The position numbers and the translations under genes are program-made. Positions 23,984 through 34,285 of a stretch of DNA of 64,000 nt are shown here, in pieces. Origin of the DNA: Himantopus leucocephalus (taxonomy: Eukaryota; Chordata; Aves; Charadriiformes; Recurvirostridae); NCBI GenBank assembly GCA_003993805.1, contig RSEF01000003.1, positions 85,789,595 to 85,853,594 on the forward strand, in the 5' to 3' direction. The notes beneath the pieces are model-generated. The model saw only the letters and a program-made list of their open reading frames with translations, was not told where the DNA came from and made no database searches. Position 1 is the stretch's first letter. The number at the start of each line of letters is the position of its first letter.

Positions 23984-24008
23984 CCCCTCCACCCACCCCC
24001 CACCCCCC
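23984..24008 (-). other. G-quadruplex-forming motif
   Basis: The plus strand carries four C-runs of 4, 3, 6 and 6 bases separated by 1-4 bases. The minus strand therefore satisfies the G3+N1-7 four-tract rule with short loops and could form a stable G-quadruplex. Confidence 0.7.
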
Positions 24009-24421
24009 ATCCACCTCGCCCAAGAACAGGAATCATCCTAGGAAAGATTCTTTGTTTTGGTTTTTTTTAAAAGAAAAAATAGAATCAACTTCCCTTCAGC
24101 CTATGGTGCTACATGAGCCCATGCTCTGGCTTGAGTCATGATTGGGTTAGTCACCCTCAAGTGAGGGAATATCAGAGTATAGTAGAAAAGACTCATTTTT
24201 GAAGAGTAATCTAAAAACTAGAAACTGATGGTTATGTTTAATAATAGAATACATTCAAACTGCATTGCTTTATCCCAAACCATGGCCCTCACTACACTAC
24301 AAGTTTCACCACCGAAGAGCCCTTCTGGGAAGGAGGCTGGCAGGTAGGAGAGCTGCATCGTCACTGCAATGGTGAAGGCAGGTTTTCGGCAAGTAGGGCT
24401 TGGGCAAACATCTGGGTTTAT

Positions 24422-24476
24422 GTCTCTGGTTTATAAATTTGTAAACCCCTGAGTCTCTGGTTTATAAATTTGTAAA
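24422..24476 (+). repeat. perfect 24-bp direct repeat
   Basis: The same 24 bases (starting gtctctggtttataaattt) occur at 24422-24445 and 24453-24476 with no mismatch, separated by 7 bases. Perfect identity suggests a recent duplication. It lies about 30 bases from the 3' side of the SINE-like element that follows. Confidence 0.9.
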
Positions 24477-24505
24477 ATTCAGCCTTGCAGTAAAAGGAAG
24501 AAACT

Positions 24506-24675
24506 CATGTGCCTGTGTGTTTTTTAAGGTCTTGTCCAAAAGACCCTACTACAGAAAACCAATTTAATCCACCTTAGAGGGATGAAGGGCTGAGTCAACC
24601 CTGCCAGGATTTGAACCTATCACTCCAGGGAGCCTAATTATTGCAAATGCGGCGCTTAGACCACAAAACCCTTCC
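24506..24675 (-). mobile_element. ancient tRNA-headed SINE (tRNA-Leu-like head)
   Basis: On the minus strand the head reads GTGGTCTAAGCGC (pol III A box, near 24653-24663), then a loop region with a short variable-arm-like 'ctccctggagt', and GGTTCAAATCC (a B box consensus match, 24607-24617). The order and spacing resemble a tRNA-Leu, but no intact acceptor stem is visible. The head continues without a break into a tail, 'gactcagcccttcatccctc', like those of old vertebrate tRNA-derived SINEs, then 'gacaagaccttaaaaaac'. It is therefore a SINE rather than a tRNA gene. I cannot give a family name with certainty. Confidence 0.65.
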
Positions 24676-24829
24676 CTCCTGCTCTAATCACCTCTCAAAG
24701 AGTCCCTTTTGATCCTAGAAGGTTACGCAGCACCTGTGATAAAGGCAAAGTATTTAACAAAGTCTCCGTAAGTGGAGTATATCATTATTCATATTACAGC
24801 AGGTTTAAAAGAGCCGGGCAAGGATGAGA

Positions 24830-25240
24830 ACATTGTGCTGTAACAAAGATTACAGTAGCAGCGCTGTGAACTGCTTCTCAGCTCCAGTCTCTGTTTTCCG
24901 TCTGCTACACAATGGAAAAATGGAGCAAGAGGAGAGCTGAGCTAAATTGCGCTTGCTGCCGCCATGCTGCACCCCTAACTGCGTGTTTGCTTGAAGGTTT
25001 CATCTCACGTAGCTCGGCCGCAGGCTAACGGGCTGCACAGCTGGAGGGTGATGGCTGAGAGAGGCTTGTCCTCCTCTGCACCCGCGCCAAGTGTCTCCAG
25101 GAGCCACGCGGCTGGGAATGTTCCTGCTATGGGCTTATACCGGCACGTCTGTGCTGCAGAAGCACAGGGGGCTCGGTGTGTGGGAACTGGGGACGATAAC
25201 GGGACGGGCATAGGTGCTTGCCCAGCTGCAGGGTAGCGGC
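24830..25240. promoter_or_regulatory. CpG-rich patch, possible weak CpG island
   Basis: About 400 bases with clearly more CpG and GC than the flanks (for example 'gtagctcggccgcagg', 'cacccgcgccaag', 'ccacgcggctggg', 'ggggacgataacgggacggg'). It could be a promoter of an unannotated transcript or a diverged GC-rich repeat. Overlapping open frames on both strands, including 25005-25325 minus (106 codons), follow from the GC content and resemble no protein I know. Confidence 0.35.
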
Positions 25241-25874
25241 TGAAAAAATATCTGTAGCAGGGACTGCTAATGACAGGTCCTTGAGTTTCTTTGCTTATCT
25301 CGGGTTGTTGGTAGTATTTCTGCACAGTTTAGAAGGCATAAGTGAAAGCTGATGAGAATCTCTTGTCTTATTACAACAAGGCTCCTGGTTGGAGGTGCAA
25401 GGAAAAGCAGGGCTGGAGAGTAAAAGGAAGCCATTTTTTTTTCAAACTCTGAGCTTTAAAGAAAACACATCTCATGCTCCCCCTCAGAGATAGCATTGCA
25501 GCTGATAATTTTGCCTTTTATTCCCTGGGAGAAAATGGAATTTTTGTCCCTCCCTCCCTCCTTCCATTACCTGAAGGGGATGCACGCCTTCTACTGACAT
25601 GCAGATAGACTAAATCTGAAATGCTAATGGACTGGCAGTGTTTGCAGTGGGGTGAACAGTTTTCTGCTGGAAGGCTGGTTGGCAGGATACCGTCCTGCAG
25701 TCATTGAATCATTGCACTGAATCACAGCCATGTTGGCAGGATCCCATTCTGAGGAAGTTCACAGTACTGTCAAACACCTGCTGTTGCCATTGAATGATAT
25801 TATGCAAGATCTGAAATTCTATTTATCGAGATCCCTATTTGATTTCTTCTTTTTTTTTTTTCCATCCTCTTCAG
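25241..25874. other. unique stretch
   Basis: No gene or repeat recognised. It ends in the polypyrimidine tract of the candidate exon that follows. Confidence 0.4.
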
Positions 25875-26072
25875 TTACCAGAGTCTCAAATGACTGCAGT
25901 AAAACCTTTTCCCAAGAGCATTATACAATGCTCAGCCTGATGCCAGGATACCAGTTCTTATAGGGTGAAAATCCATTCTTCTGACTTCGCGCTGGTGCAG
26001 AGATGCCAAGATAGCACAAGATACAAAGACATACAATCATTCCTACAGTATTCACTCTGCAGGGTTATTCAG
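25875..26072 (+). other. candidate non-coding exon bounded by strong splice sites
   Basis: A long polypyrimidine tract with acceptor (TTTCCATCCTCTTCAG, ending 25874) and a near-perfect donor (TTCAG|GTAAGA, at 26072/26073) bracket 198 bases. All three frames contain stops, so it is not an internal coding exon. It could be a 5' UTR or lncRNA exon. The CpG-rich patch 640-1,040 bases upstream could be its promoter, but that link is inference. A conserved pair of sites can also occur by chance in 64 kb. Confidence 0.3.
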
Positions 26073-27762
26073 GTAAGAAGACCGAACAAGATTTTACTCG
26101 CAGAAGCCCAGGCACCCTTTTCTCCCTTGAAAGCCCTGGTTGTACAGCCTGGTGGAGGGGGCACTACTATAAATAGGTTTTGTTTCCTAGTCTTTTTAGA
26201 CAGTGATTGTTTCCAAGATAAGAGACTTCTTGAGCCACCATGATGGGAAGCTTGGCTTACACACACCTAGGAAGCAAAGAATACCGGGTTATGAGAGTTA
26301 GAGAGCAAGTATATTCTTCTCTCTAATACATTATAAGTTATAGTAGTTTGAAGTGTTGTTTGCCTGGGTTGCTCTGTACCTTCTGTCCTGCTGTACAGTC
26401 CACTTCACCTTGATTTTTTGGGGTCCTTTCTCAAAAGCAGTAGTTCACATCTTAAGAAACCATCCTGAGCTCCAGCCAGCCTCTTTGGCTTTACTCCCAG
26501 GCCAGGCAGCATCAAGCATCGCTGGCACATCTCTGCCCCAGGACAGCCCCAGCTCTCCCGGCTCTCCAGCCACCTGCATCATGACCAGATCTACTCCTTC
26601 TCTTCCATGGGTCTGCATTCCTCTCTTCTGCAATCCTCTAATTTTGGATATTCTACTCTGCAAACACTACTCACTGGCAGGCTCTTCACTTGACTGATGG
26701 ATCTGCTCTCTGCACAGGAAAGGTCTTTTCCTGTCCAAACTAAAATATCTGTTTGGTTAGCAATTCATTAGGAGATGTCAGCGAGTTATGCCATGCCGCA
26801 ACAGAGCTCTTCCTGCCCAGTCTTTCCTGCTTGCTCTTTCTTGAGCAATTGGATAACACCGCTACCTTACGTCAAGCTCACAGTCTGAGTGTGAGCTTCT
26901 CTTTGGCTTTTCACATCCAGCCCCTAGCTTAAAGACTCACCTTTTATTAAATAAAAGTAAAATCCAGACTTGCTAATCGAGTTACACAAATACAACTCTC
27001 AAAAAGATGTTCGTTAACTTGGGTCTTGGTCCTTGCAGCCTCCTTTTCTTTAGCACTAACACCATCTTGCTTTGCCAGTATTTCTCTAGAGCACTGCTGC
27101 AAAGATGATTTTTGTAACCTGTCTGCTCATGTCAGCTCTCATGGTGAATCCCTCCACTGGCTGCCCTTTCCCTTTTGTGTAAAGACCTTGCTTGCCCCTG
27201 TGCTGTCATCTTCTTTTCAGCACTTAAAAGGTGATTTCTGTCCCTTGTTTGCCCATGATTCTAGTCTCTGCTGCCCCCTTTGAATTTCAGACAAGTCCCT
27301 TTTCTTTCATACTATGTTCTCCATGCCCCCCCTTCAAGTTTCAAACAGCATCTCCCCAAACAAGTGTAAAACCCACCTTATTGTTGTCCTTGAAATCTTT
27401 CCTCTACACTCACCTTGTACCGGAGAGTTACCAAAGCCATCCTAATGGTTAGGCTGGCAACAAGTTCTTCATGATGACCAAGAGTCCATCTCCAGCTGCT
27501 CATTCCCCCCTTCCTTCCTTTCTCAGGAAGTTAGCATCTCTTCAGCACATTGTGACACAATTGGATTTAACAACAAAAATGTATTTCAAAGAGGTTTCTT
27601 TAAGAAAAACCAAACCAACCCACAAACAAACAAAAAAATCTAAAAAAAAATACAAGCCCCCCACACAATTTTACACATGTATTTCAGAACAGATCCCCAC
27701 AATTACTTTGTATTTGTAGGAGGGAGAGGAGAGAAGTGACTGAACCTGCAACTGGGGTATCA
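26073..27762. other. unique stretch
   Basis: No gene recognised. An A-rich segment near 27610-27650 could be the tail of an old retro-insertion, but no body is recognisable. Confidence 0.4.
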
Positions 27763-27807
27763 GATATCAGTTGCTGGGATATCAGCAACCAGGATATCAG
27801 CAATGCA
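27763..27807 (+). repeat. 15-bp tandem repeat, three units, with an internal hairpin
   Basis: GATATCAG recurs at 27763, 27778 and 27793, exactly 15 bases apart, giving three imperfect 15-bp units. GTTGCTG (27770-27776) and CAGCAAC (27783-27789) form a perfect 7-bp inverted repeat around a 6-base loop, so the tract can also fold. Confidence 0.8.
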
Positions 27808-29984
27808 GAACTGTGCCCAAAACCACTTGCTCCCCCAGTCACGTGTGAAGCCTGTGGCAGGGCAAGGGCTTGGTTAGTGCCAAGCACTCAGGCATTAATC
27901 ATCTGCAAACTTGCTGCGCTGTCTTCAAGCTGATACAAGCTATTTGCCTCTAAGCTAAGAGCTTGGAAACAATGGCTTTTAAAACCAGGAAGCAAGATGG
28001 TAATTAAGATGACCTGTCTATCACCCAGATTATTAAACTGCATTATAAATGTTTTGTTGCTGAAGATTAATTATGTAAATCTTCACAGGAGTCTCACACA
28101 ACTGAAAGAAATATTAATGTTTGTTCATCGGCTCTGATTTCTTCTCTCAGCTAAAGGTTGTTTTGCTAGTCTGCTATCAACGTCCCACAATTGCCATTAA
28201 CACTAGTCACGATGCTTTTTGCTGCAAGTAGCTAACATCTCCGTGTGCACGTGGTTCGCTAGACCTTGTAATGGTGTTTCAGGCAAACACTGTCTGGTTC
28301 TACAGACATGGCAGGTCAGGAGCTGCAGCTCTGGCTGAGGTCGCGTTGAATATGACCTGTCCTTTGTTCTATGACCATGAATTGTCAGGTGATTAATGGA
28401 AGACTAAAAGACCCTGAATCTTTAAGGCCATTGGAACTTTACAAGTGGTTTAGGACTACTTTTTCAGAGTGTAACGCAGATGCCATTTAGAAAAACAACT
28501 TTTAAGTCTAGCATGGACTTCTTAGAGCTTCTTATGTGCTGCTGACAAGCGGAATCATCTGAGAAGTATTAATTTTGCACGAAGTTTTATGAAGTTTAAT
28601 GCAATTACTTTCAACATGTCCAAAGCTAGGCTCAGTAGAAAAATGTTTTGGGAAGAAGGTATTTTGTAAGCTCTAGCTCTAAGTGAATACGTAGAACAAA
28701 AATGCCTCAGTTTTTAAGCTGTCTATTAATAAACTATTAGTCTAAATACCATTCACTAGTACTCCTTAAGGATGTTAAGGCAGGATTCTGTCCTCAGGGT
28801 TAGAGGGTCATGTATGTGACAGGTGGAACTTATCTCATTGAAGATTCAATGCCCACCATGCAAAATCTGTGTACAAGCGAGTCACCTGAGGAACTCCTTG
28901 TGTTCAGGAGAGATACTTCAAGGGTCTGATTTATCTCTGAAGCCTTTAGGGTGAGATGAAATGTCTATTCCAGACCATTAGCCCTAAACAAAATGGTGGT
29001 ATGTAGTTCAGATGTAGATATTTACATTTGGTTAGAACAGCTGAGCTGTTCCAGGCGTGGATTATCGGGAGAACGCCAGTGTTACAAATGACCATAAAGC
29101 CCATATTTGTACCTGCCTTCTAGCTGAGGCCTCTCTGTCAATAGCAAAGTGCTAACATGAGACTGTATTTTGGGAACCTGGTGGAAATGTGCTACTGTAT
29201 TCAAGCTCCAGCTTCAGTTTTTGCCACCAGCATCTCCACTGCTCAAAGTCACAGGGTTTTGCAACCTGAGAGCCCTCCTGGACAGAAATGAAGCTGCAGG
29301 GAGAACACCCCATTACAAATGCACAGTAAATGCTATAGGATGAAAACATTTCCTCTCAGCTGGAGGGGAACTCAGGTCCTTCCTGATGTTAGAAGACCAG
29401 GAAACCAGAAGTTGAAACAGGGAGCAACTCTGCATTTTAAGTTACAAGGGAAGGTGAGAGTTGTTTGCCGCACAGTTTCAGATTCAGGATTTCACTTTTG
29501 TGCTCTAGACCTCACAGCCATATGACAGTCTATCTTTGCTGCAGAATTGAGATTTTTTTAAAAAAACTGACTTTTGCTAGGGCTAAAACATGGGAAACTA
29601 ATATGAGAAATCTGTGTTTTGTTGATCCCACATGTCTCAGTACATCGTTGACCCTGAAACATAGAGACAGAAATATAAGATATCATTGATTTTCAGTCCT
29701 TCCCTAATGATCACGTTAACAGAAAAACCCAGCTACCTTGTTTGGTTTATATAATCCCCAAGCGCCTCTGTGGTTCCTCAGGTGCCAAACCCAGCACTTA
29801 TTAACACTCTGTTCCCCCGGGCTCCTTGTGGAACACTTTGTCGCTGACGCTACTGGCTTTCAAGCATAGCTGCACAAAATTAAAAAACAAGCGTGTTAAA
29901 AAAAAAAGCATGCAAAATGCGAAATTAACATGCGAACAAACAACAGGGGCCACTCCACTGATTATATTTTCACTGTCATGTTGT
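27808..29984. other. AT-rich unique stretch
   Basis: No gene recognised. TAAT-rich, repeat-free patches such as 28030-28080 could be regulatory but show nothing decisive. Confidence 0.4.
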
Positions 29985-30016
29985 ATTAATTAAAGCTTCC
30001 CATCCCTTAATTAAAG
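29985..30016. promoter_or_regulatory. paired homeodomain-type sites spaced 21 bp
   Basis: TTAATTAAAG occurs twice in the same orientation (29986-29995 and 30007-30016), with starts 21 bases apart, about two helical turns. TAATTA is the classic homeodomain core. An octamer-like ATGCAAAAT lies 75 bases upstream. The arrangement suits an enhancer, but no function is shown. Confidence 0.35.
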
Positions 30017-31754
30017 TGAAGCAGCCAGAGAATCTCCACCATGTTACGTGGGGTGACTGAATCAAAGGGTCTCTCTGAGGGGTTTACAACTGCACTGCCT
30101 GGTAGTACCCAGGGCTTTGAGTGAAGAGGTCATCCTGATCAATGGCATTCAGAGCTTGGATCCAAATTTCCACAAGGTATAGGCTTGTGACCCAAGGTTT
30201 TGGTCTGGCACCATCTTTAATTAGAACCTGCTTTGGCTTTTCCTAACTCAGCTGCAATACTTGGCACGGACCTCCTACATATTTAGATGACAACTAATGA
30301 GGATTTTTATTAAACTTGAGCCTTGGCCGGCTGGGAGGAGGGAACAGCTTTTTAGCATCAGATGCAAAAGACTTTTGCCTCTGGAATATTTCTCAGCACG
30401 GAGCAAAGAGCTGGGGGAGGAGAAGGTGATGGGAACGCTGTCAGTGCTGCCACTAATGGGGCCTGCCTGGGGCATGCTGTTCAGTATCCCTTGGAAGATG
30501 ACCTTGACTGCTAACATTTACATTTTAGCAGCCATTTGACATATTTGATTGTGTCTACAGGAAAAAATGCACGGTTCTGGGAGAGACATGTAGCTCAGAT
30601 CAATGTCTTCAATGCCACTGTCTCCTCTTGTCCTGCCATACTCTGATGTTTGCTATTTAGTCCGAAAGCGCATGCTACGAGAACACTGAGGCACTGCCCC
30701 TTCTTCTTAATGCAGGTAATCGATCTCATCAGGCACCATCCGTACAGGCTAACTCAAGGTACAACCTGAAAATTAAAGACCTTCTCAAAACAATTAAGTT
30801 ATTCAAATTGGGAAGAACAGTGCTCTTTGTCCAATGAACCAAACAGCTGGCCATTATTGTGTGCCTTTGGTGTCATTTATCAGCCTTGGACACATGGAGG
30901 AGACCGTAGACGTCTGCCAGAGGTATTGCTGGGTCAAATCCCGGAAAGCTTTGCATCTGCAGCTCCTGTCATTTCCTTACCCCACAGGATCTGTCTTGCA
31001 GAAGGTGGAGATTTGACAACAGCTCGCAGTCCTTACTGCCACATGTTTCAGAAGCTCAGCAGATGGCTGTGTGCTCCTACCACCTGGCCAAAGGGTGCTG
31101 TCGCCCTTCCAAACAAATGGCATTAGCACCTCTGAGGGACAGGCCAACCCACCGATGCTGATGTGCTTTAACTTACAATATAAGGATGGCTAAGAGCACA
31201 CATGGGACCAGATATGATGGCTTACCAGATGGGTGGTAATTTGTTAAGCTGCTATAATGCAAAAGCTTTCAATTGAGTATTCATACCCTAAGATCTTCAG
31301 CCAACATAAGAGTCATTTGGTTTGCCTTTAATATAATTGGAAAAGATAGGAAATTAAATTTTTAGGCCATAGAGTGTGCCAATACCTTCATTTGCTTTGA
31401 AAATAAAAATCTCCCTCTCCCTTTCCTCTGTGCTGCTGAAAGTTCAATCATTTATCAAAATAGTGATGCCCTTTGTCCTGGCATATTACTCTAATGCTAA
31501 AACATATGTTATATTAAATATTAACCGACCACTAATTGATGCATCATTTGGCCAAGGAAAGAGGTCGCTTCATATAGTCAGTGGCCTATTTCACTCTTCT
31601 GATGTCTCAGTACTTTGCTCTTCAGCTCGCTTATCCTGTTACTCTGCCTCAGTCAGCCTTGAGCTTGAGGAGCATTTTGGCATCTCCTGAAATCAGTTTT
31701 GTGCTCCCTTTTACATCCCAGTTTACGTACATCAGGACTCTCCATTGTGGGCAA
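30017..31754. other. unique stretch
   Basis: No gene or recognisable repeat. Short frames of 60-104 codons overlap in different phases and look random. Confidence 0.4.
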
Positions 31755-31925
31755 TATGGCCTAGGGGCTGATCTGGTAGATTGAGCTCTGGATTTTAATT
31801 TAGTTTGGCAACTGTTCTCCTGGGCGAACATAGGAAAATCACTTAATCTACCTTGTGTTTCTGTTTCCCAGGTGTAAACTATGGTTTACAAAACATTGAT
31901 ATTTAAATTACTAAGGTTGTCCCCT
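31755..31925 (+). mobile_element. MIR-family SINE relic
   Basis: The order fits MIR: 'gagctctggattttaatttagt' corresponds to the tRNA-distal core. The stretch 'ggaaaatcacttaatctaccttgtgtttctgtttcccaggtgtaaac' corresponds to the well-known MIR segment 'gggcaagtcacttaacctctctgtgcctcagtttcctcatctgtaaa'. It is strongly diverged, as expected for a family active before the radiation of amniotes. It lies on the plus strand, and the pol III head is only partly recognisable. Confidence 0.7.
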
Positions 31926-34169
31926 CATTTCAGGACATAGGAAAATAACCATGTGTTGTAAAATCCCATGCTGAAAAATCTTTGTCAAAATAATTGCATT
32001 CAGTTATACTGTTGGCAAATTCTTAAATATGAGATCAGTTCATTTGACATACCTAGAGATGGTGAGTGGCATACAGGCTACAATTACACTGTGAGATGAA
32101 TAACTGCCTGATTAATTGAACGGTGGTGATTTTTCAGAACAAGATGTGTAACACCCTTTATTTGCATGGCAAGAACCTCATGCCTTAAAATAGCTTCCAG
32201 GTTCCTGAGCAAAGCAGGCTTCTTACTGAGGTCTGTAGTTGGGGCAGCTGCAGGGTGCGAACAGTGCGAGGATCTGCACGGTGTCAGGGATGACAGAAGT
32301 CCAGCCTGCTGGGAAAAGGATGGTGCACGCTAGAAACTATGGCCGTATTGCTGTCCAGTCACTCTCTATCGTTCCTGATGCTAGCAGAGACGAGGTGTAA
32401 AACTTTGCAGTCAGATTCATAATCAACATTCCCCAAGTTTCTTGGCTGTGATCCTGTCCTTGCAGCTCCAGTTGTACCAAACTGGGCAACCTCTAGTCTC
32501 AGAGAGCTGGCCTCATGGCCTGTGTTTCCCCAAAATCCTAAGGATGCTGGTAAAAACTCTGAGACTTCAGAGCAGAAGGCAACCATTGGCAACTCAGAGT
32601 TGGAAAGAAACTCTCTTAGTAAACAGTTTGTCCTCAGACTGGGAGCTCTCCTTGAAGCACTAGATACTCGTGTTACTGAGATAACTGAGTAGGGTGGGTC
32701 ACAGTTTAGTACCTTCTGTGTCCCATGGTGTGCAAAAAAGTCCTTTATCCTTGAACTAGAAAGAACAGGAATAATCTGAGCCTCTCTGTCTTCACTTCCC
32801 TCCTTGCTGCTCTAAAGCACAGATGAAAGAAGAACCACGGAGGTGCCTTTGTGAGGGGCAGGAGCCTGGGCAGGCTGTCCCAGCTGTACGGACAGGCTTG
32901 GCTGTCAGGGTATGGAGCCAAGCTAAGGACAAATGCTGACAGCTGTGGTCAGGAGCTAGCGAGGCAGTATGGCCTGAAGAGTCATCTCAAAGTTATAGTC
33001 ACGGAGGAGCAACCCACCTCAGTGAGCCTGGGTGGCCAGATCTGCTATTAGCACAGCTCTGGATCTGCTTGCTCAACACAAGCTGTCATAGGAGGGAGAG
33101 CTTAAGCGTTAGCTGGGACATTTCAATGTCTAGGGGATTTGGGTTTTTTTTTTCCAGTTTTAAAAAACTCAAAAGTCCTGTTCTGTTTCTGCAAATAGTT
33201 AATTCTCTGTTAAGAAAAATAATGCAGTAAAAAAATCTTTCCATTGTGGAGGCCCCAAGCTTTTGAGATGCTTCAGTGGGCTACTGGGAAATCTCTTTAG
33301 GATAGAGTCTGTCTGGCTGAGCTGTCAGATTGACTGCTAGAGGTGCAGCTGAGTTTCAAATGGACGAGCAGTGTGCGTGCGAGACGCATCCCAAAAAAGG
33401 AAGATGTTTGACAAGTGAAGTGTTTTTATTTTATGATGGAAAACGAGCAGGAACATCAGACAGGTAAATCGCCCTGCCAAGCATGAGAGTTCCTGACTGA
33501 CAAGCTCATCGCCTGCCCTGCCTGCTCGAGAGGATCCAGCATTTATTTCTACTGAAAAGCAACTGTCTAAATTGCCATTTGCTGACTTTTCATTACTGAT
33601 TATAATTGCAATGTGCAGGTTCAGAAGAGCAAAGGGAAGCCTTTGCTTTGCGGGTGGAGGAAAACGGGAAATGACTCTTCTTGAACCAAACAGAAATGAA
33701 AAGGAGTAAAAGAAAGCTTGCAAATCATAGAAATCAAAACCAAACCATCTGAGCAAGAGAAACAGGGCCAACACTGACATTTATCAAACTTTAGCAATTA
33801 AAATCATAATATACCAATTAGAATATGTGTCAAGGATTGACTCCTACTAACGTTCTCTAGCAACACGAGTATCTTTATGTCAGAAATTTTGAAAACATAG
33901 CAATGTAATTTGAGGTCATTTACTACCACGCCATGATACAAACATATCAGATTAAGTATTTTGTCTAAATGCTATGGTAAAGGGGTCCAAATAAACAAAC
34001 AGACTCGAAAGAGAGCATGAGGACATCAAATAGTATCATATGAAGTTGTTTACCCAGCTGAATGTGAGATACTTTCTTTAGTCACAAGTGCCAAAGCCAC
34101 CAGTGAATGTGTCCTTTCAGCCCTGAATGGCTGAAGAAAAAACCTTGTAGCACAACATCATGTATTTTG
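31926..34169. other. unique stretch
   Basis: No gene recognised. The minus-strand frame 33337-33780 (147 codons) is Phe/Leu/Ser-rich and shows no family resemblance. Confidence 0.4.
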
Positions 34170-34285
34170 TATGGACTCTATTCAGCAAAGTGTTTAAACA
34201 TGTGCTTTAATCTATTACTATTCAGCAGTTAGGTACTTAACTTGTACTAAAATCCTGGAGAAGATAAAGATGCGCTGAATCAGAG
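34170..34285. repeat. possible old amniote repeat (DNA-transposon-like)
   Basis: The stretch 'attcagcaaagtgtttaaacatgtgctttaa' followed by 'ttaggtacttaacttgtac' resembles old palindromic non-autonomous repeats of birds and reptiles, in which 'cagcaaagcacttaagcatgtgcttaa' is typical. The family name is uncertain and only one half looks preserved. Confidence 0.4.

Noticed and set aside
24600..24675. Functional tRNA-Leu gene on the minus strand
   Set aside because: A and B boxes are present, but no complete acceptor or anticodon stem can be drawn and the sequence continues into a SINE tail.
33337..33780. 147-codon minus-strand frame
   Set aside because: Low-complexity Phe/Ser/Leu composition, with no domain, splice sites or poly(A) signal.
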